The notes under the pieces were generated by a model. It ran no database searches. It worked only from the letters and a program-made list of their open reading frames with translations, and was not told where the DNA came from. This document shows, piece after piece, positions 46,111 to 58,298 of a stretch of 64,000 nucleotides of DNA (positions within the stretch are counted from its first letter, which is position 1; the number at the start of each line of letters is the position of its first letter). A program made the translations under genes and the position numbers. The stretch is taken from the NCBI GenBank assembly GCA_009667805.1, contig CM019066.1:326364690-326428689 (forward strand), written 5' to 3'. This DNA comes from Leptobrachium leishanense (Eukaryota; Chordata; Amphibia; Anura; Megophryidae).

Positions 46111-47666
46111 GAATGTTCTTACTGTAAATAAACATATCTTTTGCTGGTGGTAATATCCTCTTTCCTCCACTCTCAGTGGGTAATTGTTTGTCATTTGTCA
46201 AGTCCTGTCAATGAACAGGTTACCAGAGAGTTCTTTAAACTGAACCTGTATCAATAGGAACAATTTTTCCAAGCTAAACAAGTGTGATCAGTACTTTCTC
46301 CTTCTTCTTAATATCCTTTTTAATCGCTGGCAGCTGAAAAGATTGCCTGCATACTAGAATCCTCTTTATTATGAAAGTTCAGGTGAGGACAAATGATGAC
46401 AAAAACTCCAGCTGAATTCATTTAATGGTGCAATTTTCTATTATGACCTATCTACATAACCCATGGCTAATCTTAGGAAAAACCTCAGAATAAATACTTT
46501 GGATCCCAGATTGCTGTATACTGAATAATATATTAGTGAGAATATACTGTATCAACGTTTTTAGATTTCCATCTCCAACTGCTTATTTTGTGCTCACCAA
46601 ATAGACCATTGTCTGTCCGTTTTGTGCTATTTGTTAATATATATCAGACCTGCCCCGACTGGGTTTCCTTTTTATTTTCTTCTATAATTTGTTTTGTGAT
46701 ATACAGCTGAGGCATTACAGTAAATTTCAGAATTTATTAAAATTCTAAGATACATTAATTCCCAATTCAGCGCATTAATCTTCTCCAGTTGAGTTTGCGG
46801 TCGTTGTAGGTCAAGCCCGCCGAGTGGAGGCATAAAGCCAGAGAACAGAGGCAGCAGCCAGACCAATCCTCACTGACCTAACATAGGTTCTGGAACTTCG
46901 ATAGAACAGCAGGTGTCACCTGAAGGGTGTGAACTGGACACGTGTTGTGTATGTAATATGTTCAGCATTTAGTAGATATTAGATCATAAAAAGCTATTGT
47001 CATGTGAACCTCATTCAAAACATTGTGGTTTTGTTCTCAGTATACCGTAACTTGTTTATCAGAATACAGCTGAGCCTATAGCTTTCTGGCTTAGTCTGGG
47101 ATGTCCTGCTGTTTTATTACTAGTGTTTTCATTTTAATAATATTGCCTATTCTTTGCCATTTCAGTAAATAATTTTCATCTGTAGGTACCCAGAGGGACA
47201 AAAAAAACGACTCCACATAATCATTCCAGGATGAGAACTAGAATGAACAAACGAATGGAGAAGTCAATTCGCCATTATGTTATACCACATATTTATATTT
47301 TAACATATTTTTGTCCTGGTTAATTATCTAATAGATTGTCAATAGAGAGTACAAAGGCTGTTTAAGAATGATAACTGCCCACAATCCATTTCTTATCAGA
47401 TATAAGAATAATATTATTGTTATAAATTAATAATAACTTTATTTAGATGTGTTTTATTGAAGACCCTTCATATAGTCTAGTCCAGTGCACCTGCAAGGTG
47501 AATGCCATGCTTTATTTCATATCATGCAATAGAAAGACTACACAGCTCATTGATCCACATAATGTATTTCCGCACTATCACTCAGCACTGACCAGGCAGA
47601 GTTTCAAGCCAAGCTGATTTTTGTCAAAACCCTGTTTGGGTTCAAATGTTGTGGAGGAGGCTGGTA
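46111..47666. other. No gene seen
   Basis: Longest stretch without any repeat match; short ORFs only. Possibly ordinary single-copy spacer. Confidence 0.5.
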
Positions 47667-47674
47667 TGTGTTAC

Positions 47675-48531
47675 TAGACATGAGCAGAGCCCAAAAAAAT
47701 TGGTTCAGAATATTTTGGAATGCAAAGTTTCAAATTCCTAATTGGAACCAGCCAATTCTGAAAATTATAAGTTTCTGACATATTCTGCAATTTCTGATAT
47801 TCAGGACCTTAATGTAGTGAGGATTAAGGTTAGGGTTACTGTTTACGCTTTTATTATGGTTAGGGTTGGAGTTATTGTTCCATGCTATTGTTGAAGTTAA
47901 AGCTTCTGTTTGTTTTTAATTGGGGTTATTGTTATAGTTACAGTTAGTGCTTCTGTTTCTGTTCAGTTCTGGTTTTTATTAGGATTAGGGCTAGAGATAG
48001 AGTTAAGGTTCTACTTATTTTTTGATTAGGGTTAGGCTTATATTTTCCGATTTCTTTTTATTATTGTTACAGTTGGGTTACAGTTAGGGTTAGAGTTATA
48101 TTTTCTCCTTGTTTTTTGATTAGGGTTACAGTTAGGGTTACAGTTTCTGATTGTTTTTTAGGGATATGATTACAGTTCGGTATAGAGTTAGGGATACCGT
48201 TAGGGTTAGATTTTTTGCTTGTTTTGTATTAGGGTAACAGTTATATTTTCTGTTTTTTGATTAGTTATGGTTAGCGTTAAGGTTACAGGTTCTGCTTGGT
48301 TTTTAAATACGGTTGGGGATATAGGTTTGGTTTATTTTATATTAAGTGTAAAATTCCAAATTAATCCGAATATAATCAAATTATATTTGGACTGGTTCGG
48401 TTCAATTTGGAATTTTTTATTCAGGGGGCAATTCTGGTTCAGATATCGTCAATTCGGGCCGATCCGGATTACTGAATTACCAATAATTCTGCTGATTTCT
48501 GAATTGGTCTGAACTGAATCGCAAGTGTCTA
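47675..48531. mobile_element. Degenerate hAT with TTAGGGTTA-like interior
   Basis: TAGACATGAGCAGAGCC...AATTGGTTCAGAA at the left mirrors TTCTGAATTGGTC...GCAAGTGTCTA at the right. Flanking TGTGTTAC (47667-47674) and TGTGCTGC (48532-48539) agree at 6/8, fitting an old 8-bp duplication. The interior from about 47820 to 48330 is a GGTTAGGGTTA / TTCTGTTTGTTTTT mixture. Confidence 0.65.
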
Positions 48532-48539
48532 TGTGCTGC

Positions 48540-49334
48540 ATTTCAACTATCTTTCTTACATTAGGAAGCAAGGTATACTGCCTGTTATTATGTCAGGAGC
48601 ATCGACTGCCAATGGAAGATTCAATGGTAATTTATATCCTATGTCCCTCTTTTTGCAAGCATCAACATCAAAGCTACTATTTTTAATGACTTTGTGAATG
48701 TTTTTGTCACAAAACCAATTTTTAACTGTAACTGCATGCACAGTACACTAGTGGATGGTTATGAGAATTCCAGGTGGGATCTAACTTTGAAAGGGGTTAA
48801 AGGAAACCTGGATTTCAGGTGATGCAGTGGCGCCACATCACTGGATTATTTTTTATTGGGTTTAGGCAGTTCTCATGTTTGCTAATCTTCATCTGTAGAA
48901 TACTACAGGCCATTAACTGTGGTGAAATATCACAGCAAATCAGACATTTGTAAACCTACACCTCAATCCTCTAAAGTAGAATAGGAATTGTAGATATGCC
49001 ATATATAGGATTGGATTCTCTCCAATAATCCAAAACATGTGGTGCAGGGGTAATTAGATACAGACCTCCACATGCATGTGTAACATTTACATGTAGAGCA
49101 ATACCAGGTGGAAACTCTGTTTCTGACTATTCCATCTTCGAGTGCGTTAGGATTATTGCGGTATTATCAGTGAAAGCAGGCATTTCTATCAATCCAACAC
49201 ATCTCTCAAACTAATCTCACTTAACATCTAGTAAATGGTATAAATTAACTTACAAGCACATTAGGTTTGATAACTGTATCGGCTATCACTAACGCAGCTG
49301 CTCCAATATACATATACCTAAACACCTTTGTCCA
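48540..49334. other. No gene seen
   Basis: Mixed sequence without repeat matches or convincing ORFs. Confidence 0.5.
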
Positions 49335-49820
49335 GGGCCGGATTTGCATCTCAGGAGCCTTTAGGCACAGATATGTGGAGCGCCCCCTAACAAAAAAAAA
49401 GAAACATGCCAAAATGATTTTTAAATTTTTGTTTCGGGCAAACTAAAATAATAATAATAATAAAAAAAACATTTTAAAAAGCTGAAGAACAGTTTCTGTC
49501 TGCACTCAAACCAAACGAATGGGCAGAATATGTTGCCTTAGTTGAGTTAGTGCATCATCACTGTCCTGACTCTCCCCTTTTAAGCGGTGCCTGACTTGTG
49601 GCGCTGCTCCATCCAGATCGGGAGGGAGAGGGATCCGAACGGATCGCCCCTCCCTTTCAGGCAATCACCCAGCATTGCCGGAGGGTCTGAGGACGCTGAA
49701 GTCAGACCGCTGCGGGACCCCGGACAGAGAGGTGAGTATCTCCGCTGGGGGGACGTCCTCCGCATATAGCGGGAGTGAATGAGGACGTGCCCCACACGTC
49801 ATCAGCAGCCAAGAGGTTAA
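49335..49820. mobile_element. hAT left end (CAGGGCCGG) followed by a TTAA-family right end
   Basis: CAGGGCCGGATTTGCATC at 49335 resembles the hAT at 34004. From about 49560 the sequence has GATCGGGAGGGAGAGGGATCCG hairpins and ends CATCAGCAGCCAAGAGGTTAA (49817-49820), like the right end of 19570-20795. Neither partner end is present. Confidence 0.45.
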
Positions 49821-49836
49821 ATCCATGTATCTAAAC

Positions 49837-49996
49837 CGGTGTTTCCCAAACCTGTCCTCAGGTCCCCCTACCATGCCAGGTTTGACAGATATCTGAAGCA
49901 CAGCGCAGGTGATATGATTTGCTGCTCAGTGATTGCAGGATTCAGCCTGCATTTCCTCAAGGTGATCCTTAAAACCTGACCTGTTGGGAAACACTG
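49837..49996. mobile_element. hAT MITE (CAGTGTTTC family), copy 3
   Basis: CGGTGTTTCCCAAACCTG to TGTTGGGAAACACTG, flanked by ATCTAAAC (49829-49836) and CTCTAAAC (49997-50004), 7/8 identical. It is in the opposite orientation to copy 1. Confidence 0.85.
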
Positions 49997-50508
49997 CTCT
50001 AAACATACCCAAGAATGGGATTGCCTCTTACCTACCAACTTGGTCATCACGTGGACAGAGAAAACATTTCATGTCAGATAGAAATAAGAGTAAATAGATT
50101 CAATATACGTCATTTCCATCCTTTGAGCCATTGATGGGCTGGATTTTTTCTTATTTGTAAATTATCCATTCTTTTAACATTGCAATAAATGAAATTGAAC
50201 ATACCACTAACATTTCTTACGCAAGGGGGTTTAACGAAAAAATACAGAGGGGTTGCAATTGGTCTACTCAATACTATGTTATGTAGTAGTTCTAGTAGGG
50301 AAGTTAGGCAACATCATCTGTTAGGCATGGGTAACATGAAACAAGAACAACATATTTATATATATATCTGGTTGCTTGAGCTGCCTATTGCAGCCAACCC
50401 AGAGAAAGACAGAACAGGCATGAGAGAAAAAGGATAAAGAAACAATGAGGTGAGAGCTTGAAGAGAGCTCAATGGAAGGTCAGAGGGAAGGGGTATCTGC
50501 CCAATGGC

Positions 50509-50964
50509 GAAAAGAATTATACTACCGATATCGAGATATGTCGGGCTTTAAAGGCACCATCTGGTGCCAATATCAAGATATCTCGATCTGCAGCCCAAAA
50601 GCAAATGAAATTTGTTTACTGCAAACCAAATTTAGTTTTCTTTTTTTGGCTGCAGAAGGTGTCCCCAATGTCTTAGTCCTTTCGGCATAATCATCAAAGA
50701 GCTAAAACTGAAAAATCAGCTGAATGTCCTGACATTGGACATTCAGGAGCCGATGCAGGGAACACGACCTGCAATTGTAACAGCTGTAACACAATTTGGC
50801 AGATGGCACCACCTACTGGCCAAATATGTTATTACAGTAAGAAATACATAGGAAATATGCCCAAATACTTCTTGCTGTATAATAAATGTAAAATGATTTT
50901 TCAAAAAAAACATTAGTTCCTGAGATTTTTTGTTTTAAAAATCACTTGGTAGTGAAGGGGTTAA
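50509..50964 (+). mobile_element. TTAA-flanked family B2 element
   Basis: Inverse of 57006-57485: CACCATCTGGTGCC, ATCTCGATCTGCAGCCCAAAAGC, GGCTGCAGAAGGTGTCC, TGGCAGATGGCACCA and CACTTGGTAGTGAAGGGGTTAA. The left ~10 bp have decayed. Confidence 0.7.
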
Positions 50965-51131
50965 GGAGTGATTGCAGTGAAAGTGTTTTTTCTCACATAC
51001 GCTAAACCATAAGTATAATTAAATTTTACTGGACTCAAGTCTGAAACAATAATTATACAGGATTAGATGGTGCTGCCTCTGTAATAAATAGAAATTAAAA
51101 TAGTATTACAAGAGGAAGAGAGAGTGAGAAG

Positions 51132-51350
51132 TTAACCCCTTCAAAGCTGAGCCATTTCACCCCTGTCTGCTCATTTTGACCGTTTTGTGCTCATCATATT
51201 TAAACGCGATTTAAAGTCATGTTTTTTGGTAAGACCCAGACAAATTATATTTCCTTATTGTCAGCAGATCTGGTAGATTCATAATTTATCATTATTATAT
51301 GAATACGTCATGTCCTACCTGAAATCTATCACAAAAAATAGCATTTGAAA
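51132..51350 (+). mobile_element. TTAA family (CTGCTGAG), left fragment
   Basis: TTAACCCCTTCAAAGCTGAGC, TCATCATATTTAAACGCG, AGACCCAGACAAATTATAT and TAGATTCATAATTTATC match 19570-19740 and 40161-40330. It is followed at 51391 by TTAAAGGGGTACTCTAGGC, the start of another TTAA-type repeat. Confidence 0.65.
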
Positions 51351-51429
51351 ATGTTCTGAAACCGACCATGAAAAAAAGGGAGACATAATATTAAAGGGGT
51401 ACTCTAGGCATTGTGCAAGAACTTAACTC

Positions 51430-52545
51430 TTCCGGGAAGCTGAGATCAGAGAGAGCTGACCTGAGCTTCTGACAACAGTTTTGTGTTGGGAATGGATGTT
51501 GCTTCTGATAGTGAGAGTTTTATTTAAGAAGTAATCTGCCAGGTCCTGAGCGCTAAAGGCAGTTGAGGGGGGAGATGCAGGTGGTTAGAGGAGAGAGTTG
51601 AAAGTGGACCAGAGTCGTTTAGGGTTGGAGGACAGAGTAGATATAATAGATGAGAAGAAGGCTTGTTTGGCCAAGTATGACCTCAGAATAAATTTTAAAT
51701 TAATAAAATCCGCTTCAGAGCGGTATTTCCTCCAGGCATGCTATGCAGTGCGGGAGCATCTTTGCAGGTAGCGTGTCTGGAGGGTGTGGCAGGGCTGAAG
51801 CTGGTAGTGTGGGGCCTTACAGAGTTGGGGAGGAGCAAGCAGAGATAAGTGTAGCGTAATAGTAGTCAGTGGCAGTGTCAGGGCAGGTGAAGGTTGAGGT
51901 TTGTGGGAGATGTTGAAGTAGATTGGAGAATTGATGGGGATCCACAGCACGCAGATTTCTGCGAGTGTGTGTGCGGGATTGGGGGAGCAGGGAGTTTAGG
52001 TAGTCCAGATAGGTTGAAAGAGAGAAGGCGGTGGTCAGAGATTGGAAAAGTGCGACAGGTGAACTCAGAAATGAAGCAGAGGTTGTAAAAACAGAGTCAA
52101 TAGAGTGACTTTCATGGTGAGTAGGGAGAAGGGAGGATTGCGCCAGTCCAAGGGAGGATGTGAGTGAAAGAGGTTTGGAGGTAGCTAGGGCAGAAGGATC
52201 ATCAATAGGAATGTTGAAGTTCCCAAGAAATAGACATGGAAGGATAGAAGACAGAAAGTGAGAAAGCCAGGTAGCAAAGTGGTCCGGGAACTGGGATGTT
52301 GGTTCTGGCGGGCGGTAGATGACTGGCACCCTGAGAGCCAGGGGAGAAAACAAGCAGATGCAGTGTGCTTCAAAGGAGGAGAATGAGAGAGATGGGGGGT
52401 GGAGGAAGGAGCTGGTTGGTGCAAGTGGGAAAAACAGAATTCCGACCCTGCCACCGTGTTTCTCACCTGGTCTGGAAGTATGGTTGAAGTGTAGACCACC
52501 ATGCGAGAGAGCAGCAACGGAGGCAGTGTCAGTGGGAGTTAGCCA
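51430..52545 (-). pseudogene. L2-like LINE fragment: endonuclease end and linker region
   Basis: On the minus strand the 178-codon ORF (52353-51817) has VPVIYRPPEPTSQFPDHFATWLSHF and LFLGNFNIPIDDP, the C-terminal half of an AP-type endonuclease (the family has GDFNIH), then SIDSVFTTS. Upstream in the same frame is GGRVGILF. Downstream, 51730-51500 contains RSEADFINLKFILRSYLAKQAFFSSIIST and NPKRLWSTFNSLL, the linker before the RT. Stops and frameshifts break it. No RT follows at this site. Confidence 0.8.
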
Positions 52546-52639
52546 CTAATAATTTTCACCACTAAATCATACCACTGAAAAAAACAAAATAAGTATATAC
52601 TGTATATAAACAAGATTGCAAAATACCAGAGTAATATGG

Positions 52640-54250
52640 TGCAATAATACCTTATTGTTGTACTAACCTGATACTGTCATGTTCGCGGTGGCGCTCAACC
52701 CAGATCAGAGTGGTTTGGATCGTAATGGACAGACGTCTTTGATACTCGACTTCACAGCAGTTAGAACTGCTACACCTAGCACTCCCAGCCAGGGAGATGA
52801 TATAGAAAGCTAAATACCACTCAGTAGCAAATGGTTTTGTGACCAAGTGTCTGCTTAGTGAAAGAAAATTAACTACACAGAGATAGAGAGAGTACAGCAA
52901 GATATGAACATGAATGGGTTTATCAAAAGCGTGGTCAAACGTACTTTCCCTGTTAGCACCAAAGAGGATAATCAGACAGGCAGGATTGGCAACAACGAGG
53001 ATTCCCATAAATTTGTTCTTAATAACGTAGAACGTAGGCACCAACGATTCAGCAACCTGCAGGGCAGACCTCTCATCAATGACAATATAGGTAAATACTT
53101 CTGTGTAATACGATGGATCGCTTGGTTCGGTGGTTTGCACAAAAGACCCACTAACAGAGACCATACAATACGATCCGAGTTCCAGACAGATAACTTGAGT
53201 GGTTACTGGATTTATCAACCCAACTATGGAAGACTGTGTCTATGTAGACTGTGGAAGCTGCTCCACAAGAGCCACGTCTAGTTTATTACCCTGGTCTTTC
53301 CCCCCTCTTTCCTCCCTAAATTTTTCTGGTGGTGGAGTACCAGCATAGAAGAAGGAAAGAAACAGACGTTCCAGGCGAGAGAGGTGAGGTACACACCGAT
53401 TTAAATGGTACCATATGCTTACAAGCCGAGCCTGAGAAAACCGAGGCTCCACCATTGGTGAGTGAGATTGATCAGCTTTTTAACTTGCTGCCACTTTTAC
53501 CGAATGTGTTACGCTATGGGAGCACTGTTTATCTGCTTGTATTTCATCTGAGGCCAACCGTAGGACAAAGAAGGGATACGCCATCCTATATCTGGTGTGA
53601 GGCGCTTCAACCCAGAGCCAGGGACACACTAGGCTCTGTAATCCGTGAGTGAGATTCTTGTTCTATCCTCACCATAAATACCTGAAGCAGTCTGCACTAT
53701 TATTATTTTTTTCTTCTCTTTCCCCTTATATAAACCACCCATTGAGGACAGGAGCTGTGGCAGTGGACCGTTTATCTCTACAACACGGCTCATACGCTGT
53801 GCAACCACTAGTGGCCACAAAATTTTCCAGTTCTTTTTCATGTTATTTGCACTTTTGCACGTGCACTTTACTGTGGCTTAGGACTTATTGACTGTACAAC
53901 CCTCCAAAGAACTATCAGCGATTTTGCGCTTTTAGCGCACCACCTGTGTATGCACTTTACTCAAGAATGGTTTCATAAGCACATGCACTTTATTGTTATA
54001 CATAATCCTTGCATGTCTCTCGGCTTTGCTACTGCATTTATGTATCAATTGTAATTTGCACTTCTCATTTTTAATTGTACGTCTCTCGGGACCTGAAGGT
54101 TCCTGGCGACATTTTTAGATCTTAGACTCTAGTACGAGCACCTGTAGGGCCTAATATCAGGCTAGGGTTTATACGATTTATAGTACACCACTGCGCCACT
54201 AGGACCATCTACTGTTTTTTCTATTACATTTGCACATTTTGTTGGGATTA
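52640..54250. other. Unrecognised, possibly a decayed retroelement
   Basis: Contains overlapping ORFs of 188 codons (53218-52652, minus), 125 codons (52904-53281, plus) and 107 codons (53329-53652, plus). The last has KTEAPPLVSEIDQLFNLLPLLP, and a second frame reads FSGGGVPA then KKERNRRSRRER, which could be the basic, glycine-rich start of a retroelement polyprotein such as Penelope. No catalytic motif is visible on either strand, so I assign no function. 54050-54250 has CTCGGGACCTGAAGGTTCC-type hairpin sequence. Confidence 0.3.
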
Positions 54251-54594
54251 TGTGCAACACCTCGTAGGCTGCAAACCCAAAACTTATATCTATAAATCAG
54301 CGCCTCCACAGAAAACCCCCCAACCTTGAATATGGTCTTGTTGGATATCATTGGAAAGGCCAGATTCTGCCCTTTCAAATGACACCTAGATCGAACATGT
54401 ACGACGCAGCAGTCCAAAGGAAGTGAGGAAACCTGAATGCTGACCCCTGGTGGGCGGGCACATGGGGGGCAAGGAATAATCTAGCGGGGGCAATTGCCCC
54501 CCTGTATCGACACCTATGATCTAAAAGTAGACTCACATGAAACCAAACAACGCCATCCAAGGGTTATAACATGAACTCTAACTATGTATCTTCA

Positions 54595-54690
54595 TGTTAT
54601 ATTTATTTATTTATAAAATATTTTACCAGGAAGGATACATCGAGATTTCTCTCATTTTCAAGTATGTCCTGGGTTCAAGAACATTGATTT
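54595..54690 (-). mobile_element. SINE tail fragment
   Basis: TTTTACCAGGAAGGATACATCGAGATTTCTCTC and TTCAAGTATGTCCTGGGTTC, inverted relative to the tail of the SINE at 45349-45570; 54597 begins TTATATTTATTTATTTATAAAA. Confidence 0.65.
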
Positions 54691-55560
54691 GTTACAGTCG
54701 TTACAGAAATACAAAGTAATAAAATGCAATAATATGTCTAGATGTACTGTGCTCTTCACTTCACACAAATGCAAGATGGCATCTACTATAGGATCACACA
54801 AGTATCTTACCTCCAAAATGCCACTATTTGAATAGAAAACCCCTAGAACCCCAAATTCCCATAAACATTTTCTTGCTCTGTTAAAAGAATTAAACATTTT
54901 TTTAAACAAATTTTAAAAAGGACATTTTACAATTATAAAGACCTGTACCAATAAATCCCAAACTAATCTGTGTTTATACTACAGTAACTTTTCATAAAAT
55001 TATTTATGTAGGTATAATACTTGATCTGGCTTGGAATATTCTATCACATAAACACCTACAATTATATTATTAGTAAAGCCTGACTTTCTCAATGATGCAC
55101 AACCCATTCATAAAAGCAAGGAATAATATAAAAATACTTTTCAACTTGGCCAATTAAGATTTTGGGAAGTAAACACGCAGTTCTTATAAACATATTATAC
55201 AAGCATACAGTATGTAGGACATCTACTCCCTTTGCTCATACCATTCAGAAAACAATCAAAGGTGTGAATGAACTCATTTGGATTTAATAAAATGTGTGCA
55301 TAATAAAACGTGTTTTATTGCAGCTCGGAAAAATTCAAAAGGAGAATATTCATTACGATTTATAGTTTTGAAAGCTGAATAAAAATGTGCTGTAAAAAAG
55401 ATATAAAATATCGTAAAATAAACCTTGTAATTAAAAATTACTACGTTGAACACAGAGAAGAAATATATCTATTTTTTGTGAGTGAACTATTTGAATTGTA
55501 TTTAAATTTTACTGATGTTCTGTACAAAACAGAGAAAAATGTCTGGAAGATAAATGAAGG
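54691..55560. other. No gene seen
   Basis: A/T-rich sequence without repeat matches; an 81-codon ORF at 55385-55630 is A/T-driven. Confidence 0.5.
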
Positions 55561-55574
55561 TAGACACAAGAAAA

Positions 55575-56175
55575 AAAAAGATGTCATCTGCGCTCGTTTC
55601 TATACAATTCCACGTGCAACAAAACACTAGCAGAGGTTTTAGTTTGCTATAATGGCCATTGAAACGTAAGCTCACTCGCCCCATCAAGGCACCTCTTTGT
55701 AGAGTGAGTCCTAACCAATGTACCAAGAGCTGCTATTCTGAGCAGCTACATGCTCTCCTGCTGCTTTTCAGCTAAGGAGAGGCAGAAAAATGGTGGGTTT
55801 AATTTATACACGCACCAAGCACTTCCCATTTGGGGTTGAAAACAAAAACATGGAAAAAGGAACAGCAGCAAAAATGACTAGCTGGTGTTACAGCATAATA
55901 TACATACATACATACTGAAAAAATGGCGTCGTCTGTACTCACCAGAGCGGCTGCAACAGCCAGAAGTAACAACCCAGTTCATGTATAAATGGCCATTATA
56001 GCAAACTAAAACCTCTGATAGTGTTTTGTTGCACATGGAATTGTATAGAAACGAGCGCAGATTACATCTTTTTTTTCTTGTTATGTTTTATACATGAACT
56101 GGGCTGTTACTCCTGGCTGTTGCAGCCGCTCTGGTGAGTACAGGCTCAACGCCATTTTTTCTGTATGAAGGTGGA
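55575..56175. repeat. Two-tier fold-back element
   Basis: Outer arms: 55580-55661 (ATGTCATCTGCGCTCGTTTC...CTATAATGGCCATT) inverted at 55990-56070 (AATGGCCATTATAG...GAAACGAGCGCAGATTACAT). Second, overlapping pair: 55917-55986 (AAAAAATGGCGTCGTCTGTA...AGTTCATGTATA) inverted at 56091-56161 (TATACATGAACTGG...CAACGCCATTTTTT). Both pairs are about 90% matched. AAGGTAGACACAAG (55558) and AAGGTGGACACAAG (56167) lie outside as direct copies. Confidence 0.85.
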
Positions 56176-56259
56176 CACAAGTCTCATAGTCATCCAGTGG
56201 TTGTAAGAGAGAGAAATTAGATGCAAGGGATGGAAATGATATAAAAATGGAGAAACAAA

Positions 56260-56938
56260 GAGCCGGATCACAACTCATTAAAGGCAAGACACAAATGGAA
56301 AAAGTTTGGCTCTGTCATTTTCCATTTGCGTTTTGCCTTTAACATCCATTGTACAACTGAGCCACTTTGTTAGCAGCTCGAGTCATAATACATGAAAGCC
56401 ACAACTTGATAACAGCAGTGACACTAAGTGTTGTGGTGTTATCTCCTCCAGGAGTCCATAGAACTCCATGGAGATGGATGAGAGCTTGCGTGAATGAGAT
56501 GCGAAATACGGCTGAAGTGGTGGAGAGATACGCGGAGGAACACTGGGAAATATATGTTCCCAGTGTTCCTCTTCCTGTGGAACAAGGAAGCAGCTAATCG
56601 CTCCGCTCTCACCGCCGAGGGATCTGAGGTGAGCATGTGATTTAATGGTCATTTTAGATTTGTGTGTTATTCGCTTGTTCTGAAACGCAATCACTTCAAA
56701 CCAGGGTTTGAAAGACGTTATTCAAACATGAATAATGTCAGGAGCAGCTGGAGAACAAGCAGGTTGGAACAGCTCATTCTCCATCTGCTCGGGGCACATT
56801 AACGTTTCCTGTACAAAGTATAGAAGACATTAATGCACAGTAACCTGGTGCACCATCTGAGATGCAAGCTGACCATGCATCTCGGATTGAATAGGTTGAG
56901 TTAAAAATAAGAACAGCACTCAAGCCGTGATGCGGCTC
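56260..56938. mobile_element. PIF-like repeat, GAGCCGGATCACA copy 2
   Basis: GAGCCGGATCACAACTC and CAAGCCGTGATGCGGCTC are inverted ends. The body is co-linear with 18574-19279, including GTGGAGAGATACGCGGAGGA and the palindrome AACACTGGGAAATATATGTTCCCAGTGTT region. 679 bp, no transposase. Confidence 0.75.
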
Positions 56939-56944
56939 AGAAAG

Positions 56945-57830
56945 TCAGAATCAAAGGTTTCTCCGAAAAAATCCTGAAAATGCCTAAAAGATTCTAAAAA
57001 ATAAATTAGCCCCTTCACTACCAAGTGATTTTCCCAAAAATCATTGTCAGAAACCAGTGTTTTTTTGTAAAATCATTATAAATTTATTTTAAAGTAGGAA
57101 ATATTTGAGTTTATACCTATTTTATGGCTTACTGTAAATAACCTATTTTTGGCCAGTATATGGTGCCATCTACTGCCAAATTGAGTGAGAGGTTTTAGTG
57201 GCTGGTCTATTTTCTTCTATTTATTCCTGCATTGGCTGCTGAAAGCCCGATATTTCGGAGCTTGAGCAGCTGATTTTACAGTTTTAGCCCTTTGGCATTA
57301 TACCCACAAAGCTAAAACTTTGGGGGCACCTTCTGCAGCCCAAAGGCAAAATAAATTTGTTTGCAGCAAACGAATTTCATTTGCTTTTGGGCTGCAGATC
57401 AGCATACCGTGATATCTCGATATCAGGGCACCAGGTGGTACCTTTGAAGCACGAGATATCTCAATAGCGGTATTGAAGGGGTTAATAAAAATACTTTTTG
57501 CTGGAAATGAAAAGAATAAACGGTTGCATAAAAATTTGATAAAAGCGGGGTGTTTTTTTTTGCATTGAAACCTATGGGATTCACCTGTTTAAAACTGAGC
57601 CAGTGAAAATCTGGCCATTTCGCCGACATTTCACAGCTGTTCGGCGTTCTCTGAATAGATTAACATTAATTCTCAATGGGGAATTTCACTGCCGCTGAAT
57701 TGCACCTTATTTCGCTGGAAATTTGCCAATTTTTGGTGAAACGTCAGCTTTTTGAATAGCCAAATTGCCACGAAATTGCACCATAAGGGGAAATTCACCC
57801 TTTTGTGTCAAATATGGTAACTATGTAGCT
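56945..57830 (+). mobile_element. Diverged family A relative, split by a TTAA element
   Basis: Before the insertion: CCTGAAAATGCCTAAAAGATTC. After it: TTGCATTGAAACCTATGGGATTC, CTGTTCGGCGTTCTCTGAATAG, TTCTCAATGGGGAATTTCACTG and AATTGCACC...GGTGAATTTC-like hairpin arms (57705-57800), in family A order. Termini are not recognisable. Confidence 0.5.
57006..57485 (-). mobile_element. TTAA-flanked family B2 element
   Basis: TTAGCCCCTTCACTACCAAG to TGAAGGGGTTAA (57474-57485), 480 bp. Internal hairpin CCCAAAGGCAAAATAAATTTG / CGAATTTCATTTGCTTTTGGG and GATATCTCGATATC palindrome. Inserted in the family A relative. Confidence 0.75.
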
Positions 57831-57839
57831 ACCTAGTAC

Positions 57840-58298
57840 TAGGCTTGTGCACCGATTTTTTTTCGGTTCGATTCGGTTCGACTTTTCAGATTTTTAAACT
57901 TTTCGATTCGGCTCGTTTCGACCGATTTCTGTTTTGATTCGGTTCGGCTCGATTCGTTTTTCGTGTACTCTTTTTTTCGGAATATCGACCATTTTTCGGA
58001 TTTTTGTGTCACTTAGCTCGTTTTTTGTATCGACTTTTCGTGATTTCGGAAATTTTCGTTTTTCGGAATTGTACATGTTTTCGGAATTTCGACCATTTTT
58101 CGTATTTTCGTGTCACTTAGCTCGTGTCTGTTCTCCTCGTTTCAAAGCAATAAATTTCGATTTGACACATTTCAAGTCCATTCGAAAATTCCGAAAATAT
58201 TTCGTTTCGGCTCGGAAAACTTTTCGGATCTGCCATTTTCGGATGTAAAAATTTTCGGAAATTCGGCCGCATCCGAAAACCCGAAACGCACATCCCTA
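57840..58298. mobile_element. hAT MITE rich in TTCGG words
   Basis: TAGGCTTGTGCACCGA and the inverse of TAGGGATGTGCGTTTCGG form the ends, flanked by an exact 8-bp duplication CCTAGTAC (57832-57839 and 58299-58306). The interior is made of TTCGGTTCGATTCGG, CGACCATTTTTCGGA and TGTGTCACTTAGCTCGT repeats (the last two twice, about 115 bp apart). 459 bp. Confidence 0.92.

Noticed and set aside
52652..53218. 188-codon minus-strand ORF as a membrane protein gene
   Set aside because: Hydrophobic but without a recognisable family, overlapped by an equally plausible plus-strand ORF, and with no promoter or splice context.
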